Shown in pieces: positions 1 through 5,800 of a DNA stretch of 6,758 nucleotides. This DNA comes from Pseudodesulfovibrio sp. (GTDB lineage: Bacteria > Desulfobacterota > Desulfovibrionia > Desulfovibrionales > Desulfovibrionaceae): contig JAFLJW010000467.1 of the NCBI GenBank assembly GCA_022712815.1, forward strand, positions 1 to 6,758, written 5' to 3'. The stretch's first letter is position 1. The number at the start of each line of letters is the position of its first letter. The position numbers were made by a program, and so were the translations under genes. The notes beneath the pieces were generated by a model. The model ran no database searches, was not told where the DNA came from, and saw only the letters and a program-made list of their open reading frames with translations.

Positions 1-737
1 GCTTGAAAAGCAGCGTTGAAATCCGGTTCAAGGATGAGACCGTTTTCGCCCAAGGACCTGAATCAACCATTTCCCTTGATGAATTCGTTTACTCGACTGA
101 CACATCCACATCCAAACTACTCTTCAAAATGGGTACGGGAACATTCCGGTTCGTGACTGGTGAAATCGTCAAACAAAATCCAGACGGATTCAATCTGGAG
201 ACACCAATCACGACCATCGGCATCAGGGGAACTGAACTCTTTGCCGTGAATGAAGAAAAAGGAGAGGTAGTTGGCGTCACCAATCTTGGCCCCGGTCATG
301 TAGTCGATGTCACGTCTCCAAAAGGCAAGGTATCCATCAACAAGGCTGGCCTCTCCACCAGGGTTGGCCCTGATGGTTCCATGTCCGCACCAGCCCCCAC
401 TCCCCCATCCGTGCAAAAGAGCGTCATGAAGGCTGCCCCGATGACCAGTCAGGGGGAACTCGGCGCAGCAGGAGATCAGAAAGATCTCAAACGCAAAGTT
501 AAAGCCTTCAGACAACACATCGCCCACGAAAAGGGTGGCCTTGGCGACCTTGGTGACAAGCCGGACTATGGAAAACTCCACAAGATCTGCGCACAGGAAA
601 GTGGTCAGGAAAATGCCGAGAACCAACGTGACGGCAAGGCATCTGATGCAGCCAGTCAAATAAGCGGCGGCGGTGATGGCGGCGGTGTCGGCGGCAGTGG
701 TGGGGATCACGGCGGCCAAGGCGCAGGTCCAAACTAA
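1..737 (+). CDS. FecR-fold domain protein with glycine-rich C-terminus (5' partial)
   Basis: This is the 3' part of a gene that enters from the left edge; the reading frame begins at base 3 and ends at TAA 735-737, leaving 244 codons. Seen: residues about 43-79 (counted from base 3) carry the hallmark of the FecR fold (PF04773 type), a G-T-G-x-F-R-F-V-T-G-E stretch followed by ETPITTIGIRGTEL. After about residue 120 the chain becomes Pro/Ala/Ser-rich and then charged (150-210), and it ends in a glycine tail at 221-242. No membrane segment is visible in the part present. The beta-rich FecR domain is known from periplasmic sensors and from many stand-alone exported proteins. Without a transmembrane helix or sigma factor here, an anti-sigma role is not supported. 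The TTG at base 3 could be read as a start, but the FecR fold normally has more sequence before this point, so truncation by the window is likelier. The Sel1 lipoprotein gene follows on the same strand after 59 bases. The domain call is good; the function is unknown. Confidence 0.8.
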   Translation, partial: LKSSVEIRFKDETVFAQGPESTISLDEFVYSTDTSTSKLLFKMGTGTFRFVTGEIVKQNPDGFNLETPITTIGIRGTELFAVNEEKGEVVGVTNLGPGHVVDVTSPKGKVSINKAGLSTRVGPDGSMSAPAPTPPSVQKSVMKAAPMTSQGELGAAGDQKDLKRKVKAFRQHIAHEKGGLGDLGDKPDYGKLHKICAQESGQENAENQRDGKASDAASQISGGGDGGGVGGSGGDHGGQGAGPN

Positions 738-784
738 CATCCTCCAAAAGCAGACGACACAGAACAATGTTTAGCAACGAAAAA

Positions 785-788
785 AGGA
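785..788 (+). promoter_or_regulatory. Ribosome binding site deciding the lipoprotein start
   Basis: AGGA at 785-788 lies eight bases before ATG 797. It overlaps the alternative ATG at 788 and lies after the one at 767, so it can serve only the 797 start. This trims ten residues and leaves a canonical lipoprotein signal peptide. Confidence 0.6.
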
Positions 789-796
789 TGACACCC

Positions 797-1348
797 ATGA
801 AAACGAGTTTCATGAAATATACCCTGCTTCTGACCATCGCCGTAACCATGCTGACCGGTTGTGTTATGACGGGCCAGATCTCCGAGCGGCAAGCTACCAA
901 GGCGTATCTGCAAAAAGACTATGCCACCGCATTTTCCAAATACACCGATGCCACAACCGATGGCAATGCAGACGCACAGTATCACCTCGCCGTCATGTAC
1001 GCCGAAGGTGAAGGGGTTGAAAAGGACCTGCCCAAGGCCGCAGAACTCCTGCAACAGGCCGTGGCTCAGGAGCATACGGATGCCCAACTCATGCTCGGTC
1101 TGTTCAACGTCTACGGAGATGGTGTCCCGACCAATCCCGCCAAGGGTGCGAAGCTCATCGCTCAAGCCGCCGAGGCCGAAAACGATGTTGCCATGTACTA
1201 CCTCGGCAACCTCTACGCCGCAGGACTCGGGGTTAAAAAAGACATCCCCACAGCCCTGAACTGGATGAAAAAAGCTGAAGACAATGGATTCCCGGTCAAG
1301 GAAGAACTCCTGACCGAAGCAGGCCTTGAGGCCCTGTACGCGGATTAA
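797..1348 (+). CDS. Sel1-like repeat lipoprotein
   Basis: A 183-residue exported lipoprotein of unassigned role. The first 21 residues form a signal peptide with a basic start (MKTSFMK), a hydrophobic core and the lipobox LTGC, placing the lipidated Cys at residue 22. The residue after it is Val, so the Asp inner-membrane retention signal of E. coli is absent and outer-membrane placement is plausible. Three Sel1-like repeats of 36 residues follow at about 58-93, 94-129 and 130-165, each with the A-x-x-x-L-G/A-x-x-Y and G-x-G-V-x-x-(D/N) pattern. Such alpha-solenoid repeats usually bind other proteins. Start choice: ATG 797 has AGGA at 785-788, eight bases upstream. The earlier in-frame ATGs (767, 788) lack a placed ribosome site and would add a charged stretch before the signal peptide. 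It lies 59 bases after the FecR-domain gene and is probably cotranscribed with it. The domain call is firm; the partner is unknown. Confidence 0.88.
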   Translation: MKTSFMKYTLLLTIAVTMLTGCVMTGQISERQATKAYLQKDYATAFSKYTDATTDGNADAQYHLAVMYAEGEGVEKDLPKAAELLQQAVAQEHTDAQLMLGLFNVYGDGVPTNPAKGAKLIAQAAEAENDVAMYYLGNLYAAGLGVKKDIPTALNWMKKAEDNGFPVKEELLTEAGLEALYAD

Positions 1349-1365
1349 TCCCCTCTCCAAACAAT

Positions 1366-1401
1366 AAAAGGGCCGCAGGAGTAAACTCTTGCGGCCCTTT
1401 T
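1366..1401. terminator. Bidirectional intrinsic terminator between convergent genes
   Basis: AAAAGGGCCGCA (1366-1377) is the exact reverse complement of TGCGGCCCTTTT (1390-1401). The pairing continues inward (1378-1381 with 1386-1389, one G-T wobble) to a four-base TAAA loop at 1382-1385. The T tract is on the right for plus-strand transcripts and, through the A tract, on the left for minus-strand transcripts. It lies 17 bases after the stop of the Sel1 lipoprotein gene and 26 bases beyond the stop of the aminopeptidase gene, so it can end both converging transcripts. Confidence 0.9.
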
Positions 1402-1427
1402 CATTTCAATACTTTCTCCGGGTCTGT

Positions 1428-2810
1428 CTACCTCTTCAAAAACTCCCTGAACGCCAGGGTGCAGGCATAAATATCCACCTTGGATGCCAGCTCGAACGGG
1501 GAATGCATGGAGAGCACCGGCACACCGACATCAATGACATCCATGCCGTAGACAGCCAGGAATTTGGCGACAGTTCCACCGCCGCCCACATCCACTTTAC
1601 CCAGCTCGGACATGTGCCACGGGATATCCGCATCATCGAGAATGCGCCGCAGCCAGCCTATGTAATCGGGGTGCGCGTCATTGGCTCCCACCTTGCCACG
1701 ATGACCGGTGAACTTATTGAAACACGGGCCATACCCCAAACGGGCGGCATTGAGCGGCTCATAAACATCCTTGTAATCCGGGTCCATGGCAGCGGACACA
1801 TCCGCGGACAGGGCCGAGCCGTTCATGAATATTTTCGACAGCCGCGCACCCGGCTCCCAGGTCTCGGCCAGCTCTTCCATGCAATACTCGAAAAAATATG
1901 ACTTCGCGCCTGTAGCACCCTCGGAGCCAATCTCTTCCTTGTCCCAAAAAAGCACTATCTGCGCGAATTCAGGCTCGGTCTCCTCAAGCAGGGCCTCAAG
2001 CCCGCAGAATACGCTGGACCGATCGTCCTGCCCGTACCCACCGATCATGGACTCATCCAGACCCACAAACCGCGCCGGACCTGCCGGGACAGCCTGCAAC
2101 TCGGCACTGAAGAAATCAGACTCGTCAATGCCATACCTTTTATTCAATATTTCAAGAACCTTGAGCTTGACCGGAGCCTTGGCCTTGTCCTCGTCCTTGC
2201 CATTTGCCGCAGGAGATTGTCCGAAAACCAGGTTCAGCTTCTCCGCCTCAAAGGCATCATCGACCGTCTTGGCCGCTTCCTTGTGTGCCAGATGCGGCAA
2301 CAGGTCGGTGATGGTAAAAACCGGGTCCTTGGGATTCTCACCGATGCAGATAGTGATTTCCTCGCCGCTCTTCCTGACCACCGTGCCATGCAGGGCAAGC
2401 GGAATGGTCAGCCATTGATACTTGCGGATGCCTCCGTAATAGTGAGTCTTGGCAAGACAAATATCCGTGTCCTCATAAAGCGGACGCTGCTTGAGGTCCA
2501 GCCGGGGGCTGTCAACGTGTGCACCGATGAGCCGGAATCCCTCGGACAGGGGACGCTTGCCCTTGCGTGCCAGAAAACAGGTCTTGTTCCGGTTGAACCG
2601 AAAGGCCTTCGGAGCCTTGAGATCATCCACGAAACCAGCTTTTTCCACCCGCTCGCGCACATAATCCATGACCAGCCGCTCTGTCTTGCACGTGCTCAAA
2701 AACTCCACGTAACGGTCGGCCAGCTTGTCCATTGCCTTCGTGTCTTTCTTGGAAGAATAGACTTCCCACGCGGATTTAAGTTCGTATTCGAGATTCTTTT
2801 TCTTGCTCAT
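1428..2810 (-). CDS. M18 family aminopeptidase (type 1)
   Basis: A 460-residue cytoplasmic metallo-aminopeptidase of family M18, expected to remove N-terminal residues from peptides with two bound metal ions. The full set of M18 ligand motifs is visible: AHVDSPR at 97-103 (H98, D100), GYGQDDRSS at 258-266 with the bridging Asp at 262 or 263, WDKEEIGSEG at 289-298 (catalytic E292, ligand E293), SADVS at 335-339 (D337) and SMHSPFE at 434-440 (H436). The length and the YGGIRKYQW segment (125-133) suit the bacterial 'aminopeptidase 1' subgroup, often named apeA; substrate preference cannot be read from sequence. A charged Asp/Lys-rich insert sits at about 199-217. The start ATG 2810 is preceded by AGGA with six bases between. 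That site overlaps the stop codon of selA, nine bases away, so this is the last gene of the folC-selA operon. It ends before the shared terminator at 1366-1401. Confidence 0.92.
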   Translation of the reverse strand: MSKKKNLEYELKSAWEVYSSKKDTKAMDKLADRYVEFLSTCKTERLVMDYVRERVEKAGFVDDLKAPKAFRFNRNKTCFLARKGKRPLSEGFRLIGAHVDSPRLDLKQRPLYEDTDICLAKTHYYGGIRKYQWLTIPLALHGTVVRKSGEEITICIGENPKDPVFTITDLLPHLAHKEAAKTVDDAFEAEKLNLVFGQSPAANGKDEDKAKAPVKLKVLEILNKRYGIDESDFFSAELQAVPAGPARFVGLDESMIGGYGQDDRSSVFCGLEALLEETEPEFAQIVLFWDKEEIGSEGATGAKSYFFEYCMEELAETWEPGARLSKIFMNGSALSADVSAAMDPDYKDVYEPLNAARLGYGPCFNKFTGHRGKVGANDAHPDYIGWLRRILDDADIPWHMSELGKVDVGGGGTVAKFLAVYGMDVIDVGVPVLSMHSPFELASKVDIYACTLAFREFLKR

Positions 2811-2816
2811 TGTATA

Positions 2817-2822
2817 TCCTTA
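2817..2822 (-). promoter_or_regulatory. Ribosome binding site overlapping the selA stop codon
   Basis: On the minus strand the TAA stop of selA (2822-2820) runs directly into AAGGA (2821-2817), followed six bases later by the aminopeptidase ATG at 2810. The overlap suggests that ribosomes finishing selA can hand over to the next gene, and it supports one transcript for both. Confidence 0.6.
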
Positions 2823-4229
2823 TTTTCTGGTCAGCAGGGAAACAGCCTGTTTAAGGGCTGAAGCCGTCAGTTTGAGTTCGGTTGAAGCCAGAGTACGCGG
2901 ATCGAGCAAAAAGGCATCATCCTCGATACGCGCCACAAGCGGCGGGTCGGTATCAAGCAGCGCACTCTTCAAGTCGCCCACGGAAATATTTTTCAAAACC
3001 ACAGTCACCATGGTCCCGGGCAGGTCATATTCAGGGAAAGCCCCTCCACCCACACGGGAGAAACCCTTTTTTATCCCCACGGAAACCATATCGCCCAACT
3101 CAAGGCGGATGACATCGGCCAGACGCCGCGCCTTGCTCTTGAGTGCCTCCGGCGAGGCAGTGATCATCCGAAGTGTCGGCACCTTGTGACGCGCCTCGTC
3201 CATATCGAGATAGAGCCGCAACGTGGCCTCAAGTGCGGCCAGCGTCATCTTGTCGATACGCATGGCCCGGTTCACCGGATTACTCTTGATGCGATCAATG
3301 TATTCCTTGCGCCCCACAATAATACCAGCCTGCGGTCCGCCGAGCACCTTATCACCTGAGAAAGACACGACATCGGCACCCTGTGCCACTACCTGCTGCA
3401 CAGTCGGTTCATCGGCAAGTCCCACGTCCTGAAGCGGATATAACGTGCCGCTCCCAAGGTCCTCGATAACCGGCAAGTCATACTTGTCGCCCAGTTCGCA
3501 CAGTTCGGGCAGGCTCACTTCCTTGGTAAAACCGACCATGCGGAAATTTGAAGTATGGACCCGCATCAGTGCGCCGGTATTGTCGCCAATGGCATTCTCA
3601 TAATCATGGGCGTGTGTCCGATTGGTCGCCCCGACTTCCTTGAGAATCGCACCGGACTTGCTCATGACATCCGGGATGCGAAACGAACCACCGATCTCAA
3701 CGAGCTGGCCGCGTGAAACAATGACCTCTTTGCCCTTGGCAAAGGTCTCCAACATGATGAACACGGCGGCAGCATTGTTATTGACGACCAGAGCGGCCTC
3801 GGCCCCCGTGATGTCGCACAGGAGTTTCTCCACATGACTATACCGGCTGCCACGCCGCCCGGTGGAAAGATCAAACTCGCAATTGGAATAATGTCCGCAC
3901 GCTTCGGCAACCGCTGCAATGGCCGACTTGGCAAGCAGTGAGCGGCCCAGATTGGTATGGATGACCACGCCGGTCGCGTTCAGTACCCGCCTGAAATGAG
4001 GACGGGACTGCGACCGGACATAGGCCATGAGCCGAGGCAGAAGTGCCTCCAGTGAAAGCTGCTCCTCTTCCGTAATCGCACCGGAACGAATTTCTTCACG
4101 GCATATGTCGAGAAACTCATTTCCCAGATTTTTCACCAGCAAACGCGGAAGGTCGGCGATATCCCTGTCTACTTCCAGTGCGGCCAGCAACTGGTCCATG
4201 GAAGGCAGGTTTCTAAAAAGCATACTCAT
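2820..4229 (-). CDS. selA: L-seryl-tRNA(Sec) selenium transferase
   Basis: SelA is a cytoplasmic PLP enzyme that turns Ser-tRNA(Sec) into selenocysteyl-tRNA(Sec) using selenophosphate, so the host should make selenoproteins. From the chosen start the protein has 469 residues, close to the family norm of about 460. In order: the N-terminal tRNA-binding region opening with LFRNLPSMD (4-12), the strongly conserved NATGVVIHTNLGRSL segment (about 84-98), NNNAAAV (150-156), and the PLP site SFSGDKVLGGPQAG (289-302) with the Schiff-base Lys at 294, in the same place as Lys295 of E. coli SelA. The C-terminal GGGAFPEYDLPG loop (394-405) is intact. Three in-frame ATGs lie close together (4235, 4229, 4223). 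Only 4229 has a well-spaced GGA (4237-4235), and it yields the usual MSxLFR opening. folC ends 14 bases upstream. No selB, selD or tRNA-Sec is in the window. Confidence 0.95.
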   Translation of the reverse strand: MSMLFRNLPSMDQLLAALEVDRDIADLPRLLVKNLGNEFLDICREEIRSGAITEEEQLSLEALLPRLMAYVRSQSRPHFRRVLNATGVVIHTNLGRSLLAKSAIAAVAEACGHYSNCEFDLSTGRRGSRYSHVEKLLCDITGAEAALVVNNNAAAVFIMLETFAKGKEVIVSRGQLVEIGGSFRIPDVMSKSGAILKEVGATNRTHAHDYENAIGDNTGALMRVHTSNFRMVGFTKEVSLPELCELGDKYDLPVIEDLGSGTLYPLQDVGLADEPTVQQVVAQGADVVSFSGDKVLGGPQAGIIVGRKEYIDRIKSNPVNRAMRIDKMTLAALEATLRLYLDMDEARHKVPTLRMITASPEALKSKARRLADVIRLELGDMVSVGIKKGFSRVGGGAFPEYDLPGTMVTVVLKNISVGDLKSALLDTDPPLVARIEDDAFLLDPRTLASTELKLTASALKQAVSLLTRK

Positions 4230-4243
4230 ATACATCCCAAGGA

Positions 4244-5461
4244 CTAAGGGGTCAGGAATTGTGGATAAATCTCATAAAACTCAGCCAACAAGTACAAAGA
4301 ACCGCAGATCAGAACCGGTCCCGGAATATCACGACACGCATTGAGCGCGGCAGCCATGGAATCCACAGCCTGAGCGCGTTCACCCAACACGGCGGCCAGA
4401 TTTCCGGCATCCCCTGCCCGCTCGTTCACCATGGCCGGAACAACTATGGGCCCAGCGGTCAAATCCCTGAGCAACGTCGCCATAAGCTTGATATCCTTAT
4501 TACTCAGACAGGCAAAAATCATACTACCGGGCCTGATATCCTCTGCCACAAGGGCGGCCTTCAAGGCGGTAAGGGCATGACTATTATGCGCACCATCAAG
4601 TATCATAGCCTGCCCGTCAATCTCGACCTGCTGCATCCGCCCCGGCAAAAAGGCTGATTCCAGCCCGAATTTCTCAAGCCGCATCTCGCTCCTGATGCCG
4701 ATGCTGGCAGCGTGCCACCTCCACCCGGCCAAAGCAACCCGCGCGTTGGTCGTCTGGTAAATACCTCTGAGTCCAAGCCGAATACCCTGCACCGAATCCG
4801 CCACATCCACAGAATAGACGAACCTCGCGCCAACTTCACTGGCCCGGTTTTCCAACTCTGCCATGACCTCGCCTTCTTGTGGCCCGGTCACAACAGTGCT
4901 GCCCTCACGCATGGCTCCGGCCTTGTCACGCGCAATGTCTTTCAAGGTCGGACCAAGCTCTTTCTCATGATCCATGCCTATGGGCGTATACAGGGTCAGC
5001 CCCGGTGCAAAAACATTGGTAGCGTCATATTTACCTCCGAGTCCAGCCTCCATGATGGCAAGATCAACCCCTTCCCGTTCAAAGGCAAGCATGGCGATAC
5101 AGGTCTGAAACTCGAAATATGTCAGGTCATTGCCGCCGGGAGTCGAAAGCACCTCATTGGCCAGCTCAACCCAGGTAGGCCGAGGCAACATTGCCCGGTT
5201 CACTTGCACCCGTTCACGAGGCGTAGCAAAATGTGGTGAGGTAAAAAGCCCTGTTTTCAAACCATGGGCGCGGGCAATGGACCCGAAAAAAACAGCAGTC
5301 GAGCCTTTCCCGTTGGTGCCGACGATATGAAGCACCGGAATATCCGGCACCCCACGCGCCTCCCAAAAAGCTTCCATGCGGCCAAGAGTCAGGTCCATAT
5401 GGAACAGACCCAGTCTCTCCATGTATATGGCAAGTTCAGTATAATCTTTGATATGTGTCAC
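4244..5461 (-). CDS. folC: Bifunctional dihydrofolate / folylpolyglutamate synthase
   Basis: FolC is a cytoplasmic Mur-ligase-type ATP enzyme that adds glutamate to dihydropteroate and/or to folates, completing folate and retaining it in the cell. With the chosen start it has 405 residues. Visible motifs: the P-loop GTNGKGST (48-55), LTYFEFQT (113-120), EAGLGGKYDATN (138-149), the MDHEKELG segment (163-170) followed by RDKAGA, whose Lys180 is probably the carbamylated lysine, PGRMQ (273-277) and DGAHN (289-293) of the C-terminal ligase domain. Whether both activities are present cannot be decided by eye. The start is uncertain. GTG 5500 gives 13 extra residues, but its only GGAGG (5505-5501) abuts the codon with no spacing. 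GTG 5461 has no clear ribosome site, but it gives VTHIKDYTEL, which matches the usual FolC opening. It heads the operon, with selA starting 14 bases after its TAG. Confidence 0.92.
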   Translation of the reverse strand: MTHIKDYTELAIYMERLGLFHMDLTLGRMEAFWEARGVPDIPVLHIVGTNGKGSTAVFFGSIARAHGLKTGLFTSPHFATPRERVQVNRAMLPRPTWVELANEVLSTPGGNDLTYFEFQTCIAMLAFEREGVDLAIMEAGLGGKYDATNVFAPGLTLYTPIGMDHEKELGPTLKDIARDKAGAMREGSTVVTGPQEGEVMAELENRASEVGARFVYSVDVADSVQGIRLGLRGIYQTTNARVALAGWRWHAASIGIRSEMRLEKFGLESAFLPGRMQQVEIDGQAMILDGAHNSHALTALKAALVAEDIRPGSMIFACLSNKDIKLMATLLRDLTAGPIVVPAMVNERAGDAGNLAAVLGERAQAVDSMAAALNACRDIPGPVLICGSLYLLAEFYEIYPQFLTP

Positions 5462-5545
5462 AAGGACAGTTCTATCAGGAAACGAGCCGGGATGAAACAC
5501 CCTCCAACCACATACAAATTTAGCACGAATAGCCTGCGTTTATCC

Positions 5546-5574
5546 TTGACCACACCCCCAGCCTCCATTAGTAA
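5546..5574 (+). promoter_or_regulatory. Possible sigma-70 promoter of tRNA-Arg
   Basis: TTGACC at 5546-5551 matches five of six -35 bases. After 17 bases comes TAGTAA at 5569-5574, a weak -10 with three of six matches. Transcription would start around 5581, leaving a very short leader before the tRNA at 5585. The -35 is good and the -10 is poor, so this is tentative. Confidence 0.35.
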
Positions 5575-5584
5575 GACCACCAGT

Positions 5585-5661
5585 GCGCCAGTAGCTCAGT
5601 TGGATAGAGCATCGGCCTTCTAAGCCGACGGCCGGGGGTTCGAATCCTCCCTGGCGCACCA
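5585..5661 (+). tRNA. tRNA-Arg (anticodon TCT)
   Basis: A complete 77-base tRNA with encoded CCA. The acceptor stem GCGCCAG (5585-5591) pairs fully with CTGGCGC (5651-5657); the D stem is GCTC/GAGC (5594-5597, 5607-5610); the anticodon stem is TCGGC/GCCGA (5612-5616, 5624-5628) around the loop CTTCTAA, whose anticodon TCT is at 5619-5621. The variable loop has five bases. The T stem GGGGG/CCTCC (5634-5638, 5646-5650, one G-T pair) closes the loop TTCGAAT, and A5658 is the discriminator before CCA 5659-5661. It reads AGA and, by wobble or together with a CCT tRNA, AGG. It is divergent from folC and is followed by a terminator hairpin and a recombinase gene, so its 3' half is the likely target of an integrative element. 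Confidence 0.97.
5634..5661 (+). other. Putative attachment site (left element boundary) in the tRNA 3' end
   Basis: The T arm and 3' acceptor strand of the tRNA are the usual crossover region for tyrosine recombinases that integrate into tRNA genes. A recombinase gene starts 139 bases further on and reads away from the tRNA. The tRNA is intact, as expected when the element carries a copy of the 3' end. The exact core cannot be set, because the matching repeat at the far end is outside the window. This is inference from layout. Confidence 0.5.
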
Positions 5662-5673
5662 CTTCCAGAACAG

Positions 5674-5719
5674 AAGCCACACGTAGCATTGCCGCAAAGC
5701 AACGCCGCGTGTGGTTTTT
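5674..5719 (+). terminator. Intrinsic terminator after tRNA-Arg
   Basis: CCACACG (5677-5683) pairs with CGTGTGG (5708-5714), extendable by GAA/TTT-type pairs, and is followed by TTTTT (5715-5719). Between the arms is an inner helix, GCATTGC/GCAACGC (5686-5692 with 5699-5705, one A-C mismatch) with a six-base loop, so the whole folds as one long interrupted hairpin. It begins 13 bases after the tRNA CCA and would end its transcript. If the crossover point lies within the tRNA, this terminator belongs to the incoming element, not to the original chromosome. Confidence 0.7.
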
Positions 5720-5728
5720 GACTGGCAG

Positions 5729-5752
5729 GGTTGTGGAACGGCAACCATTTTT
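5729..5752 (+). repeat. Short inverted repeat with T tract before the recombinase gene
   Basis: GGTTG (5729-5733) and CAACC (5742-5746) can form a five-pair stem with an eight-base loop, followed by ATTTTT (5747-5752). It may be a weak second terminator behind the tRNA hairpin, or an operator or recombinase-binding site. The stem is short enough to arise by chance. Confidence 0.35.
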
Positions 5753-5787
5753 CCTAGTCCCAAGCTTCTTATCCTGCAAACGCTTAT

Positions 5788-5793
5788 AAGGAG
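5788..5793 (+). promoter_or_regulatory. Strong ribosome binding site fixing the recombinase start
   Basis: AAGGAG at 5788-5793 is followed by seven bases and ATG 5801. An in-frame TAA at 5795-5797 excludes any longer form of the protein in this frame, so the start is well determined. Confidence 0.8.
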
Positions 5794-5800
5794 CTAAATC

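Noticed and set aside
664..718. GGC/GGT-rich repetitive stretch
   Set aside because: It simply encodes the glycine tail of the FecR-domain protein; the units are irregular and not a true tandem repeat.
117..1360. Long minus-strand open frames opposite the FecR and Sel1 genes (117-767 and 734-1360)
   Set aside because: They mirror the codon pattern of the real plus-strand genes and show no recognisable domain or ribosome site.
1389..2861. Plus-strand open frames opposite the aminopeptidase gene (1389-1901, 1786-2418 and 2217-2861)
   Set aside because: They are antisense to a gene with complete M18 motifs, and no domain is recognisable in them.
5264..5623. Plus-strand open frame ending in PVAQLDRASAF
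   Set aside because: The ending is the well-known false translation of a tRNA-Arg gene, and the rest lies antisense to folC.
5784..5790. TTATAAG as a -10 box for the recombinase gene
   Set aside because: It overlaps the ribosome binding site, so a transcript from it would lack that site, and no -35 is visible at 16-18 bases.
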